DNA of 6,807 nucleotides from JAAYCI01 sp964370195 (GTDB lineage Bacteria > Bacillota > Clostridia > Oscillospirales > Ruminococcaceae), in NCBI GenBank assembly GCA_964370195.1, contig CAYJIH010000065.1:1-6807 (forward strand), written 5' to 3'. Position numbers and translations under genes: made by a program. The notes beneath the pieces were generated by a model. That model was not told where the DNA came from, ran no database searches, and was given only the letters and a program-made list of their open reading frames with translations. Shown here piece by piece: positions 1-5,810 of this stretch. Each line of letters starts with the position of its first letter. The stretch's first letter is position 1.

Positions 1-269
1 AATTTTGAGCCATATCCTTTTGAATGAATTTCATCATTTACTGCAATGTAAAACACAAACAAAGTATCTTCAGATTCTATTGTAAATAAAATACCTACAA
101 ATAAATCATTCTCATAATAAACCGTATAATTATAATTTTTCTTTACTGTCAAAAGCCTTATAAGCCACATCGGCATCAGCTCTTCTTTTGGGAAAACTCG
201 TTTCATAAATTGACAAAGCTCATTATAATTGGCGAGTTTTCTTGATAATTTTTTTCCTGTTAAATTCAT
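1..269 (-). CDS. GNAT-family N-acetyltransferase, C-terminus cut by window edge
   Basis: This reading frame gives 89 codons from an ATG at 269 and runs off the left edge. The translation begins MNLTGKKLSRKL and contains the strand order of a GNAT fold: YTVYYENDLFVGILF (about residues 48-62), then LFVFYIAVND (70-79), then HSKGYGSK (82-89). The last is the acetyl-CoA pyrophosphate loop, (Q/R)xxGxG, with His in the first position. The rest of motif A and motif B lie outside the window. The gene starts 20 bp after the stop of the MATE pump on the same strand, so it is probably the third gene of the marR-MATE operon. Its ribosome site is weak (AGAAAG-type), which suggests coupling to the upstream gene. 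The substrate cannot be told. Family assignment is from motif recognition; membership of the operon is inferred from spacing. Confidence 0.8.
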   Translation of the reverse strand, partial: MNLTGKKLSRKLANYNELCQFMKRVFPKEELMPMWLIRLLTVKKNYNYTVYYENDLFVGILFTIESEDTLFVFYIAVNDEIHSKGYGSK

Positions 270-289
270 ATAATACTACTTTCTTTTCG

Positions 290-1624
290 TTAATATTGAT
301 AGCGTGCCTTATTCTTTTTATAGAAATAAAAGGATACCATAATGGCTAAAAATTCTGCAACCGGCACAGCCAGCCATACTCCATTAAGATTTAATATTTG
401 AGGCAAAATTAAAAGCGCTAGTACAATAAACACTAAACTTCTTAAAACCGAAATGGTAGCCGATACCTTTCCGTTCGATAGTGATGTAAACATTGCCGAG
501 AAGAAGATATTGAAGCCCATAAATAGATAAGCAGGCAGAAAAAGCAAAAGCCCGTTTCTTGCCATTTCGAATGTTTCACTTTCACTTGAAATAAAGATCC
601 CCACCGCCTCATTGGAAAACACAAGCGTCAATGATATAACAAGTATTGAAGCCACGGAAACAATCTTCATGCTCTGCATTATAACCTTGTGTAATCCTAT
701 ATGGTTTTGCTCCCCATATTTAAAAGCAATGATAGAGGCCACCCCTAAAGTATAGCCCGTATAAATAGCGTTTTGGAACATTTGTATATATAAAATTACG
801 CTAATCGCCGCAACGCCGGCCTCTCCTGCCATACTCATTAAGATAAAATTAAACATCAGTGTTGTAATGGATGTAGCAAGCGAGCCTACAAGCTCTGATG
901 AGCCGTTGAACATGCTTTGGCCGAGCGTTCGTATGCTGAGTTTTGGTTTTACAAAATGAAGGGCACATTTTCTGCTAAAAACAAAATAAAAGAACCCGAT
1001 TACCCCGGGAAGAGCATATCCAATGCCCGTTGCGAGCCCTGCACCTGCAATTCCCATATTTAATAAGTTCGGCGAAATAAGAATGTAGTCAAGAATGATA
1101 TTTGTAATACCACCAGCCAAACTGAGTATCAACCCAAACATTGGGTGGCCCGCTGTTACCATAAACGACTGAATAAACACCATAAAAAACACCGGAATTA
1201 AAAACCCTGCCACACTAAGCATGTAATCTTTTGTAAGAGCATATAGGCTATCGCTCACGTTTAATAAATTAAGGAGTTCATCCGGAAAGACAAAAACAAC
1301 CGCTGTAAGCAATCCCCCCAGCACGCCCCCAATGATATAGATCACTGCTAAAAATTCCTGCGCTTCTCTTTGTTTTCCTTGTCCTAAAAGTTTTGCAATT
1401 ACCGCATTACCACCTGTTGCAAACATAAGGCTAACTGCCATTACTATACCAATCAGCGGCATTATTAAGTTTACTGCTGCCAAAGCACTTTCGCCAACAT
1501 AGGTTGATACAAAAACACCGTCTATAATCGAGTACGTTGACATGAATATCATCATAAGCATACTCGGCATTGTGTATTTTAAAAGCTCGCTCATCGTAAA
1601 GTTTTTTGCTAATGGACTATTCAC
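290..1624 (-). CDS. MATE-family multidrug efflux pump (MepA-like)
   Basis: A 444-residue polytopic membrane protein of usual MATE length (MepA-type pumps are about 450) and many hydrophobic segments consistent with the 12-helix, two-half MATE fold. Family-typical stretches are the N-terminal NFTMSELLKYTMPSM (8-22), YSIIDGVFVSTYVG (31-44) and GGNAVIAKLLGQGKQREA (71-88). MATE pumps export cationic drugs and dyes using a Na+ or H+ gradient. I place the start at a GTG (1624) rather than the TTG at 1651 or ATG at 1645. GAGGG lies 8 bases before the GTG, the residues upstream (KMQVREKKV) are unlike a MATE N-terminus, and this start overlaps the marR stop by only 8 bp, typical of translational coupling. 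The gene is expected to be controlled by the upstream MarR protein, as mepA is by MepR. The exact substrate is unknown. Confidence 0.93.
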   Translation of the reverse strand: MNSPLAKNFTMSELLKYTMPSMLMMIFMSTYSIIDGVFVSTYVGESALAAVNLIMPLIGIVMAVSLMFATGGNAVIAKLLGQGKQREAQEFLAVIYIIGGVLGGLLTAVVFVFPDELLNLLNVSDSLYALTKDYMLSVAGFLIPVFFMVFIQSFMVTAGHPMFGLILSLAGGITNIILDYILISPNLLNMGIAGAGLATGIGYALPGVIGFFYFVFSRKCALHFVKPKLSIRTLGQSMFNGSSELVGSLATSITTLMFNFILMSMAGEAGVAAISVILYIQMFQNAIYTGYTLGVASIIAFKYGEQNHIGLHKVIMQSMKIVSVASILVISLTLVFSNEAVGIFISSESETFEMARNGLLLFLPAYLFMGFNIFFSAMFTSLSNGKVSATISVLRSLVFIVLALLILPQILNLNGVWLAVPVAEFLAIMVSFYFYKKNKARYQY

Positions 1625-2075
1625 TTTCTTTTCCCTCACTTGCATCTTCAATCATCAAATCGGACAAAAATTCAATCACTTCGCAAAACACGTCTATTTT
1701 TTCTTCGCCAAATTTTGCCAAAACTTCACGCTCTATTTCATTTTCATAACTTTCTGTCGTTTCATAATCTTTGGGGCCATCCGGATTTACCGATAAATAA
1801 AACACACGCTTATCTGTCTCGCTTTGTGTTCTTAAAATATACCCTTTTTTACACAACTGGTTGATTTTCTCTGTCACCGATGGACGAGTGATTTTTAATA
1901 AATCGGCAATTTGTGAAGAGGTATATTCGTTTGGGTGTGCCTCAATGATGTTAAGATAAAGTGTGTCATGGTATGAAAGAACACTCTTTTTATCATAAGA
2001 ATAAAGACGCTTCAGTTCATACAGTGCTGTGTCGTGTGTTATTTTTTTTAATGCTTTTGTTAGCTTCCCGCTCAT
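1617..2075 (-). CDS. MarR-family transcriptional regulator, probable repressor of the adjacent MATE pump
   Basis: A 152-residue protein, normal MarR length. The winged helix-turn-helix spans roughly 35-97: YTSSQIADLLKI (51-62) is the first HTH helix, TRPSVTEKINQLCKKGYI (63-80) contains the recognition helix, and LRTQSETDKRVFYL (81-94) is the wing with the family DxR pair (D88, R90). The flanking N- and C-terminal helices would form the dimer and ligand pocket. The ATG at 2075 has AGGAG six bases upstream. The gene is first in the operon and sits directly behind a strong promoter overlapped by repeats, which fits autorepression relieved by a pump substrate. In staphylococcal mepRA a MarR protein likewise precedes and represses a MATE pump; the parallel is inferred here from domain order and operator position. 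Confidence 0.93.
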   Translation of the reverse strand: MSGKLTKALKKITHDTALYELKRLYSYDKKSVLSYHDTLYLNIIEAHPNEYTSSQIADLLKITRPSVTEKINQLCKKGYILRTQSETDKRVFYLSVNPDGPKDYETTESYENEIEREVLAKFGEEKIDVFCEVIEFLSDLMIEDASEGKESE

Positions 2076-2100
2076 TTTCGGCTCCTATTGATTATTTTTA

Positions 2101-2134
2101 ACTAACTACTTTATACTAACTATATTAAACTAAC
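2101..2134. repeat. Three ACTAAC (GTTAGT) direct repeats at 14-bp period, candidate MarR operator
   Basis: ACTAAC occurs at 2101, 2115 and 2129, each exactly 14 bp after the last. The units read ACTAACTACTTTAT, ACTAACTATATTAA and ACTAACCATCTTGC. The repeats cover the spacer, the downstream side of the -10 box and the start of the leader of the marR operon promoter, an ideal place to block RNA polymerase. From memory, the MarR-family regulator MepR recognises sites carrying a GTTAG signature; the complement of this repeat is GTTAGT. That they form the operator is inference. A direct rather than an inverted layout is unusual for a MarR dimer. Confidence 0.6.
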
Positions 2135-2150
2135 CATCTTGCTTTGTCAA
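2122..2150 (-). promoter_or_regulatory. Sigma-A promoter of the marR-MATE-GNAT operon
   Basis: On the minus strand there is a perfect -35 TTGACA (2150-2145), a 17-bp spacer and a -10 TAATAT (2127-2122), one base from consensus. The predicted transcription start is near 2115, leaving a leader of about 40 bases to the MarR ATG. Such a strong promoter is what a tightly repressed, inducible operon would carry. Confidence 0.8.
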
Positions 2151-2238
2151 GAGATTTTACAAATTATTTAAAGAGCAACTCCATCGGGGTGCTTGCCACA
2201 ACAAAAAGTATTCCTGTGGGCGTTTTTTATCTCGTTTA

Positions 2239-2247
2239 TGATATACT
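2239..2247 (+). promoter_or_regulatory. Extended -10 promoter of the paiA-like gene
   Basis: TGATATACT is a good extended -10 element (TGn followed by TATACT, one base from TATAAT). No convincing -35 hexamer lies 16-18 bp upstream, which is tolerated by extended -10 promoters. The predicted start is near 2254, about 25 bases before the ATG at 2279. The divergent MarR promoter lies about 90 bp to the left. Confidence 0.5.
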
Positions 2248-2278
2248 GTTATATAAAAAAGTGAACGGAGACCGATTC

Positions 2279-2812
2279 ATGGAATTACAATTCAGAAAGT
2301 GTACCACCAAGGATATTGACATCTTATTGCCCTTTTCAAAAGCTTGCTTTTACGAAACTTACATTTCGATGAACACTGCCGAAAATATGGAAAATTATAT
2401 CAACACCGCATTTTCATACAATTGTCTCAAAAAAGAGTTAGAAAACCCTCACTCTTTCTTTTACGCACTTTTCAGTGGCAGGGAGCTTGTGGGGTACTTA
2501 AAATTAAACACCCATGCAGCCCAAAACGATATTCACGACGAAGCCGCTTTGGAGATAGAACGGATTTATGTTTCTAAGGCTCACCACGGAAAAAAACTGG
2601 GGCAATATTTGATGGACAAGGCGGTTGAAATTGCAAAAGAGCAAAAGAAAACATATCTCTGGCTTGGGGTTTGGGAAAAAAACACACACGCCATTGGCTT
2701 TTACACAAAAAATGGGTTTTACAAAATAAAAGAACATTGGTTCCAAGTCGGTGAAGAGAAGCAGCTGGATTTTGTGTTACAGAAAGACTTATCTGCAGCT
2801 GTTTCGCCATGA
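2279..2812 (+). CDS. paiA: PaiA-like GNAT N-acetyltransferase (spermidine/spermine type)
   Basis: A 177-residue GNAT enzyme that resembles Bacillus PaiA over its whole length (PaiA is about 170 residues), judged from memory. Shared landmarks are ENMENYINTAF (35-45), the FSGRELVGYLKLN strand region (65-77), motif A with LEIERIYVS (91-99), WLGVWEKNTHAIGFY (128-142) and NGFYKIKEHWFQVGEE (145-160). The acetyl-CoA loop reads HGKKLGQ (103-109), with Lys where the first Gly of QxxGxG is usual. PaiA acetylates polyamines with acetyl-CoA in the cytoplasm. The frame is open back to a TTG at 2144, but I start at the ATG at 2279: GGAG lies 8 bases upstream, an extended -10 box at 2239-2247 falls inside the longer frame, and family similarity begins here. 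It is transcribed divergently from the marR operon. Substrate is inferred from similarity only. Confidence 0.85.
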   Translation: MELQFRKCTTKDIDILLPFSKACFYETYISMNTAENMENYINTAFSYNCLKKELENPHSFFYALFSGRELVGYLKLNTHAAQNDIHDEAALEIERIYVSKAHHGKKLGQYLMDKAVEIAKEQKKTYLWLGVWEKNTHAIGFYTKNGFYKIKEHWFQVGEEKQLDFVLQKDLSAAVSP

Positions 2813-2817
2813 ATTTT

Positions 2818-3093
2818 TCAAAAAGAAATTTTCATTAAAACCTTTGCTGTTTCGTATTCATTGTTTTTTAGAAAACACCTCACCTTTTCAAGCATTTCCC
2901 AAAGCCTCTCATGTTCCCAGTATCCGGCTTCGTTGCCACCCGAACATAAGAACCGATAGCAAAAGCTCTCGCATCACAAAGCCGTTGTTCTTTTACACAT
3001 AGCTCGGCCATCCATTTTATCAAGACCAATACGAACCGTTCTTTGATGGTTCGCTCTATTTGTTTTACACAACTTGCGCCTCACACAAGCCTT
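2818..3093 (-). pseudogene. Possible decayed gene or interspersed repeat, unrecognised
   Basis: One minus-strand frame is open for about 91 codons apart from a single TGA at 2976-2974. It reads protein-like on both sides: GLDKMDGRAMCKRTTAL before the stop, then GGNEAGYWEHERLWEMLEK and NNEYETAKVLMKISF up to the final TGA at 2820-2818. No start with a ribosome site is visible. A second minus frame in the same stretch is also open for about 70 codons (ARAFAIGSYVRVATKPDTG, ending at 2882-2880), so the signal may be a conserved DNA repeat rather than a gene. It lies downstream of the terminator at 3102-3144 and ends 6 bp from the convergent paiA-like stop. I do not recognise the family. Confidence 0.25.
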
Positions 3094-3101
3094 TTACATA
3101 C

Positions 3102-3144
3102 AAAAAAAGAGAGCATCAACGGGGTAGCCCTCGATACTCTCTTT
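3102..3144 (-). terminator. Rho-independent terminator reading leftward
   Basis: On the minus strand a 12-bp stem (AAAGAGAGTATC pairing with GATGCTCTCTTT, one U.G pair) encloses a 15-base loop that itself can pair GGG with CCC, and is followed by seven T. On the plus strand the U.G becomes a C.A mismatch and the T-run is only three, so the minus direction is favoured. It would end the candidate RNA at 3254 and any readthrough from the lipoprotein gene. Confidence 0.8.
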
Positions 3145-3254
3145 CGTAGATAAATGCGTAATTCACTTTGCCGTTTCGTGGCAGTTAAACAATGGCACAC
3201 GGTAATAAAATCAAACGGACCAAGAAACCGGCTTCCTTGCTAGAAAAGCAAAGT
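3102..3254 (-). ncRNA. Candidate structured small RNA, about 150 nt
   Basis: No reading frame explains this stretch, but read leftward it folds well. A closing stem ACTTTGC (3254-3248) pairs with GCAAAGT (3171-3165). Inside, CAAGGAA (3239-3233) pairs with TTTCTTG (3227-3221) around a GCCGG loop, and CGTTT (3217-3213) pairs with AAACG (3176-3172), continued by CGTG (3201-3198) with CACG (3180-3177). This makes a three-way junction. A rho-independent terminator follows. A perfect TATAAT (3265-3260) places the start of transcription at the first base of the closing stem. G.U pairs in the second helix and in the terminator make the minus strand the better folder. It matches no RNA family I know. 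It could also be a 3'-UTR product of the lipoprotein transcript. Confidence 0.45.
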
Positions 3255-3259
3255 ATTTG

Positions 3260-3288
3260 ATTATAGTTAATGAACAACAGGGTGTAGG
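3260..3288 (-). promoter_or_regulatory. Putative promoter of the candidate small RNA
   Basis: The -10 box is a perfect TATAAT (3265-3260). With a 17-bp spacer the -35 would be CCTACA (3288-3283), matching TTGACA only in its last three bases. The predicted start is near 3254-3253, where the closing stem of the candidate RNA begins. The weak -35 keeps confidence moderate. Confidence 0.4.
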
Positions 3289-3320
3289 CGCCCCTTATGA
3301 TCCGACAAATTACAATGTTT

Positions 3321-3386
3321 TTACTTATTTGCCCCCATGATCGTCCTCACAAACTCTATGGCAATGGATTTCTCACTTTGAGTCAT
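3321..3386 (-). other. 21-codon ORF in frame downstream of the lipoprotein stop
   Basis: After the lipoprotein TAA (3407-3405) the same frame continues without a stop for 27 codons, to a TAA at 3323-3321. It includes an ATG at 3386 that would give MTQSEKSIAIEFVRTIMGANK cut just short of its end, a charged, helix-like peptide. There is no good Shine-Dalgarno site before the ATG. It may be a readthrough extension or the relic of a longer C-terminus separated by a nonsense change, rather than an independent gene. Confidence 0.2.
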
Positions 3387-3404
3387 TTCTTTTTTCTGCT
3401 GTGC

Positions 3405-3851
3405 TTACATCACATCTTTAAGATACAAAGAACCGGACCCCTCAAAAACAATCCTTGTATCATCTTCAAAGTAAAATGTATCATACTGTGTGTCATCCAT
3501 ATCATCCGCCTGCATCATGAATTTATCGTTTTCGGCTGTGTAATGCAGTTGTCCACTGCTCAAGCTTACACCTTCAGAACCATACAATTCATAGCCACCC
3601 ACACCATCCATCAAAAGGAAGCCAGCCTCCGCGTCACCATTTAAAAACCACGTGCCCTCCGTTTTTATATAAACATCCAAACCACTCTGCTCAGAATGAT
3701 CTCCAGGATTTGTTGCCATATCGTCTTGATCCGCCGACTCTGCTCTTAAAACCACTGAATTTAAAGAATCGCCGGGTGCGTCCTCACCTGCGCAGGCCGC
3801 AAAAGAAACAACCAAAAAAACCGCAGCACAAATAATAAATAACTTTTTCAT
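3405..3851 (-). CDS. Small secreted lipoprotein, beta-rich, unnamed family
   Basis: A 148-residue protein with a classical lipoprotein signal: MKK, a hydrophobic core (LFIICAAVFLVVSF, 4-17) and the lipobox FAAC with Cys20 as the lipid-modified residue; Phe at -3 is slightly off consensus. A low-complexity acidic linker (about 21-60) leads to a strand-rich domain beginning TEGTWFLNGDAEAGFLLMD, with many Gly, Asp and aromatic residues and ending SGSLYLKDVM. It resembles small Clostridia lipoproteins with a GTWYPDGD-like opening; I know no function for them. The ATG at 3851 is chosen over the upstream one at 3905 because GGGAGGG lies six bases before it and the signal peptide starts there. It sits on the outer face of the membrane. 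It follows the VWA gene by 134 bp and may have its own promoter, though I see no clear one. Confidence 0.85.
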   Translation of the reverse strand: MKKLFIICAAVFLVVSFAACAGEDAPGDSLNSVVLRAESADQDDMATNPGDHSEQSGLDVYIKTEGTWFLNGDAEAGFLLMDGVGGYELYGSEGVSLSSGQLHYTAENDKFMMQADDMDDTQYDTFYFEDDTRIVFEGSGSLYLKDVM

Positions 3852-3923
3852 TTTATTCCCTCCCAAAATATAACCGAAACCATGATTCTCGTTTTTGTTA
3901 TACATCTACCAAAACCCATTGCA

Positions 3924-3989
3924 TCACCAATAAAACCCACCCCTGCCTTTATCTTGCTTTTTACCTCTCCATAAACTCTCCTGCATCAT
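3924..3989 (-). CDS. Possible 21-residue basic, glycine-rich peptide coupled to the VWA gene
   Basis: An ATG at 3989 overlaps the VWA stop as ATGA, the usual layout for coupled translation, and AAGG lies about seven bases before it. The 21-residue product starts MMQESLWRGKKQDKG and ends GGFYW. It is strongly basic and Gly-rich with an aromatic end. It is too short to judge coding by composition and I recognise no family. It occupies about half of the otherwise empty 134-bp gap between the VWA and lipoprotein genes. Confidence 0.25.
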   Translation of the reverse strand: MMQESLWRGKKQDKGRGGFYW

Positions 3990-4630
3990 TTTCTCGCCTT
4001 AAAATCCTCATCCAATTGTGTTCGCCACTTTTTGCAAAGCGATTTTGTGTTGCGCACACTACTAATGGCTTCACTCATCATCTTATAGCTTAGCTGTGTG
4101 CCGGTGCTGTCGGCATGGTAATTTACAGCGTTGTCGGCAATGATGCCAAATCTATTTGCTTCCAGCACGGCATCCATATTGGCACCTAAAAAAATGTATT
4201 CCCACCCGTATCGTTCTCTGGTTTTTGAAATAAGCGATTTCACTTTTGCATAATCGTATTCTCTGCTTGCATTTTCATGGCCATCTGTAGTTACAATCAC
4301 CATCACTTTTTCAGCTCGCGCCTCTTTGGCTGTATTTTGCGTAGCATTCAGCGTTTTGCCAATGGTGCTGCCCAGTGCATCCAGCAAAGCAGTTGTTCCC
4401 CGAACAAAATATTCCTTGCTCGTTATGGGTTTCACCCCTTGCAGGCAGATTCTGTCGTGAAGCAGTTCCACTTTATCATCAAACAACACCGTTGTTACGA
4501 TGGCCTCGCCCGCTTCCTGCTTTTGTTTTTCCAGCATGGCGTTAAACCCACCAATGGTATCGCTTTCAAGGCCACCCATGGAGCCGCTTCTGTCTAAAAT
4601 AAATACAAGTTCAACCAAATCTTTTTTCAT
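3986..4630 (-). CDS. Von Willebrand factor A (VWA) domain protein
   Basis: A 214-residue protein made almost wholly of one VWA domain, with no signal peptide or membrane segment, so probably cytoplasmic. The metal-ion-dependent adhesion site (MIDAS) is complete: DRSGS (D13, S15, S17) after the first strand, a Thr in RGTTALLD (T79 or T80), and the aspartate in VTTDGHENAS (D116). Such small VWA proteins bind partners through a Mg2+ or similar ion and act as assembly or chaperone components. TerY of tellurite-resistance loci is a comparable stand-alone VWA protein, but the sequence here is not clearly TerY. The ATG at 4630 has AGGAGA eight bases upstream. It lies 80 bp after the macrodomain gene on the same strand, with a possible weak promoter between (TTTACA, 18 bp, TACAAC at 4682-4653). 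A functional link to the macrodomain protein is inferred from adjacency. Confidence 0.9.
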   Translation of the reverse strand: MKKDLVELVFILDRSGSMGGLESDTIGGFNAMLEKQKQEAGEAIVTTVLFDDKVELLHDRICLQGVKPITSKEYFVRGTTALLDALGSTIGKTLNATQNTAKEARAEKVMVIVTTDGHENASREYDYAKVKSLISKTRERYGWEYIFLGANMDAVLEANRFGIIADNAVNYHADSTGTQLSYKMMSEAISSVRNTKSLCKKWRTQLDEDFKARK

Positions 4631-4652
4631 GTTCCTGTTCTCCTTACATTTT

Positions 4653-4682
4653 GTTGTACCTTTAGGATAACAGGATTGTAAA
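4653..4682 (-). promoter_or_regulatory. Possible weak promoter for the VWA gene
   Basis: TTTACA (4682-4677) and TACAAC (4658-4653) are separated by 18 bp, one and two bases from the consensus hexamers. Transcription would start near 4646, just upstream of the AGGAGA site. No terminator follows the macrodomain gene, so readthrough is equally possible. Confidence 0.25.
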
Positions 4683-4710
4683 CGGCCATGGTCGCCACAA
4701 AAGCGACAAA

Positions 4711-5718
4711 TTATGCACCCAGCACATTTTGCTCGAAAGCAAACAACGTTTCGTTCACCTCAAAAACATCATAAATTTCGTTTGAAATAAAATATTCTAT
4801 AATCAAATCAAACTTACTGCTGCGAGAAAGTGCAAATCCGGCGCTTAAAAGCAAATCCTTTGTTTCATCTAGGCTTAATTCGAGGGCGAGGCAAAAGGAA
4901 AGCACCGTGGACTTGCTTGGCCTATAGTTTGGGTTGTTTTTTATTTTAGAGAAAAGCTTTCTGTCGATGTTCGCCCTTTTATACACTTCCACATCGGTTT
5001 TTTGTTTTATATCGATGAGCTTCAAAAGCCGCCGGGAGAAGGGTTCATCTAGCTCTGTTAAAATATCTTCCAGCAAACATTTCTGCTGTGGCGCATAACA
5101 AACATATTCATCTGAAAGCGCAACAATTTCTTCTTCGCAATAATCGGCCTCATCCAAAAGGGAAGTTCTTGTGTATTTATTTGTGGCCTTCTCTATATAA
5201 TTTTCATCAATATATTGTGTAATATCATGGAATCGTTTTTGGGAAATGCCAAACGATTCTTTATCAAAAACCACAAGGTAAACGGTTATATCGTAGTTTA
5301 GCACAAAACTTTCGATGGCTTCTGTGGCAATTGCAAATGCTTTCTCTTTTGGAAACTGATAAGCACCGGTTGAAATAAGGGGAAAAGCAATACTTTCCAG
5401 CTTATGTTCCATAGCCAGTTGCAACGCAGACCAATAACAACTTTTCAAAAGGGTCTCTTCCTTATTCTCCCCACCCATCCAAATGGGGCCTACCGTGTGA
5501 ATTACATATTTACACGGCAACTGATAGCCTTTCGTTATCTTGGCTTTTCCGGTTTCACAACCGCCAAGTTGTTTACATTCTTCTAAAAGTGCTGGGCCTG
5601 CGGCCTTGTGGATGGCACCATCTACACCACCGCCGCCCTGCAACGATTTGTTGGCGGCATTCACAATGGCATCCACATTCATTTTGCATATATCATCCCG
5701 AACCATGATGAGTGGCAT
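4711..5718 (-). CDS. Macrodomain (MacroD/YmdB-type) ADP-ribose hydrolase fused to a C-terminal HTH-like domain
   Basis: A 335-residue two-domain protein. Residues 1-165 form a MacroD-type macrodomain: D9-I10 of the adenine-binding loop, IVNAANKSL (18-26), GGGGVDGAIHKAAGPALL (28-45), IHTVGPIW (73-80) and PLISTGAYQFPKEKA (113-127). N23 and D33 correspond to the catalytic pair of E. coli YmdB (N25, D35), so it should cleave ADP-ribose from proteins or O-acetyl-ADP-ribose. Residues 170-225 are an acidic linker. Residues 226-335 are a helical, XRE-like domain (DVEVYKRANIDRKLFSKI, then STVLSFCLALELSLDE and SRSSKFDLIIEYFI), which I have seen attached to macrodomains in Clostridia. It probably binds nucleic acid or a partner. 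YmdB itself is about 177 residues, so the tail is a real addition. The ATG at 5718 has AAGGAGGG six bases upstream. The VWA gene follows. Confidence 0.92.
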   Translation of the reverse strand: MPLIMVRDDICKMNVDAIVNAANKSLQGGGGVDGAIHKAAGPALLEECKQLGGCETGKAKITKGYQLPCKYVIHTVGPIWMGGENKEETLLKSCYWSALQLAMEHKLESIAFPLISTGAYQFPKEKAFAIATEAIESFVLNYDITVYLVVFDKESFGISQKRFHDITQYIDENYIEKATNKYTRTSLLDEADYCEEEIVALSDEYVCYAPQQKCLLEDILTELDEPFSRRLLKLIDIKQKTDVEVYKRANIDRKLFSKIKNNPNYRPSKSTVLSFCLALELSLDETKDLLLSAGFALSRSSKFDLIIEYFISNEIYDVFEVNETLFAFEQNVLGA

Positions 5719-5810
5719 AACCAGCCCTCCTTAATGGTATTCTTTTTACCGTGTTCCCTTCTATAAACGCTTCCTAAAAAATTCAAAATCGACAATAAAA
5801 TATATTTCAT

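Noticed and set aside
2144..2278. In-frame 45-codon N-terminal extension of the paiA-like gene from a TTG, whose start (FTNYLKSNSIGVLATTK) loosely resembles the opening of pyridoxamine-phosphate-oxidase-like flavoproteins.
   Set aside because: It has no ribosome site, contains the extended -10 promoter of the gene, and the likeness fades within about 25 residues. A relic cannot be excluded but is not supported.
2811..2837. A/T-rich inverted repeat (ATGAA...TTCAT) straight after the paiA-like stop, considered as a terminator.
   Set aside because: The stem is weak, interrupted by T/T mismatches, and is not followed by a T-run on the plus strand.
3239..3248. Small TTGCT/AGCAA hairpin at the 5' end of the candidate RNA.
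   Set aside because: It competes with the longer ACTTTGC/GCAAAGT closing stem; it may be an alternative fold but is not evidence for a separate element.
4277..4597. Plus-strand 106-codon ORF opposite the VWA gene.
   Set aside because: It is antisense to a complete VWA domain with an intact metal site; composition and lack of a ribosome site mark it as a shadow.
4691..4710. GTCGC/GCGAC inverted repeat between the macrodomain and VWA genes, considered as a terminator.
   Set aside because: Only five base pairs with a seven-base loop and no T-run in the minus direction.
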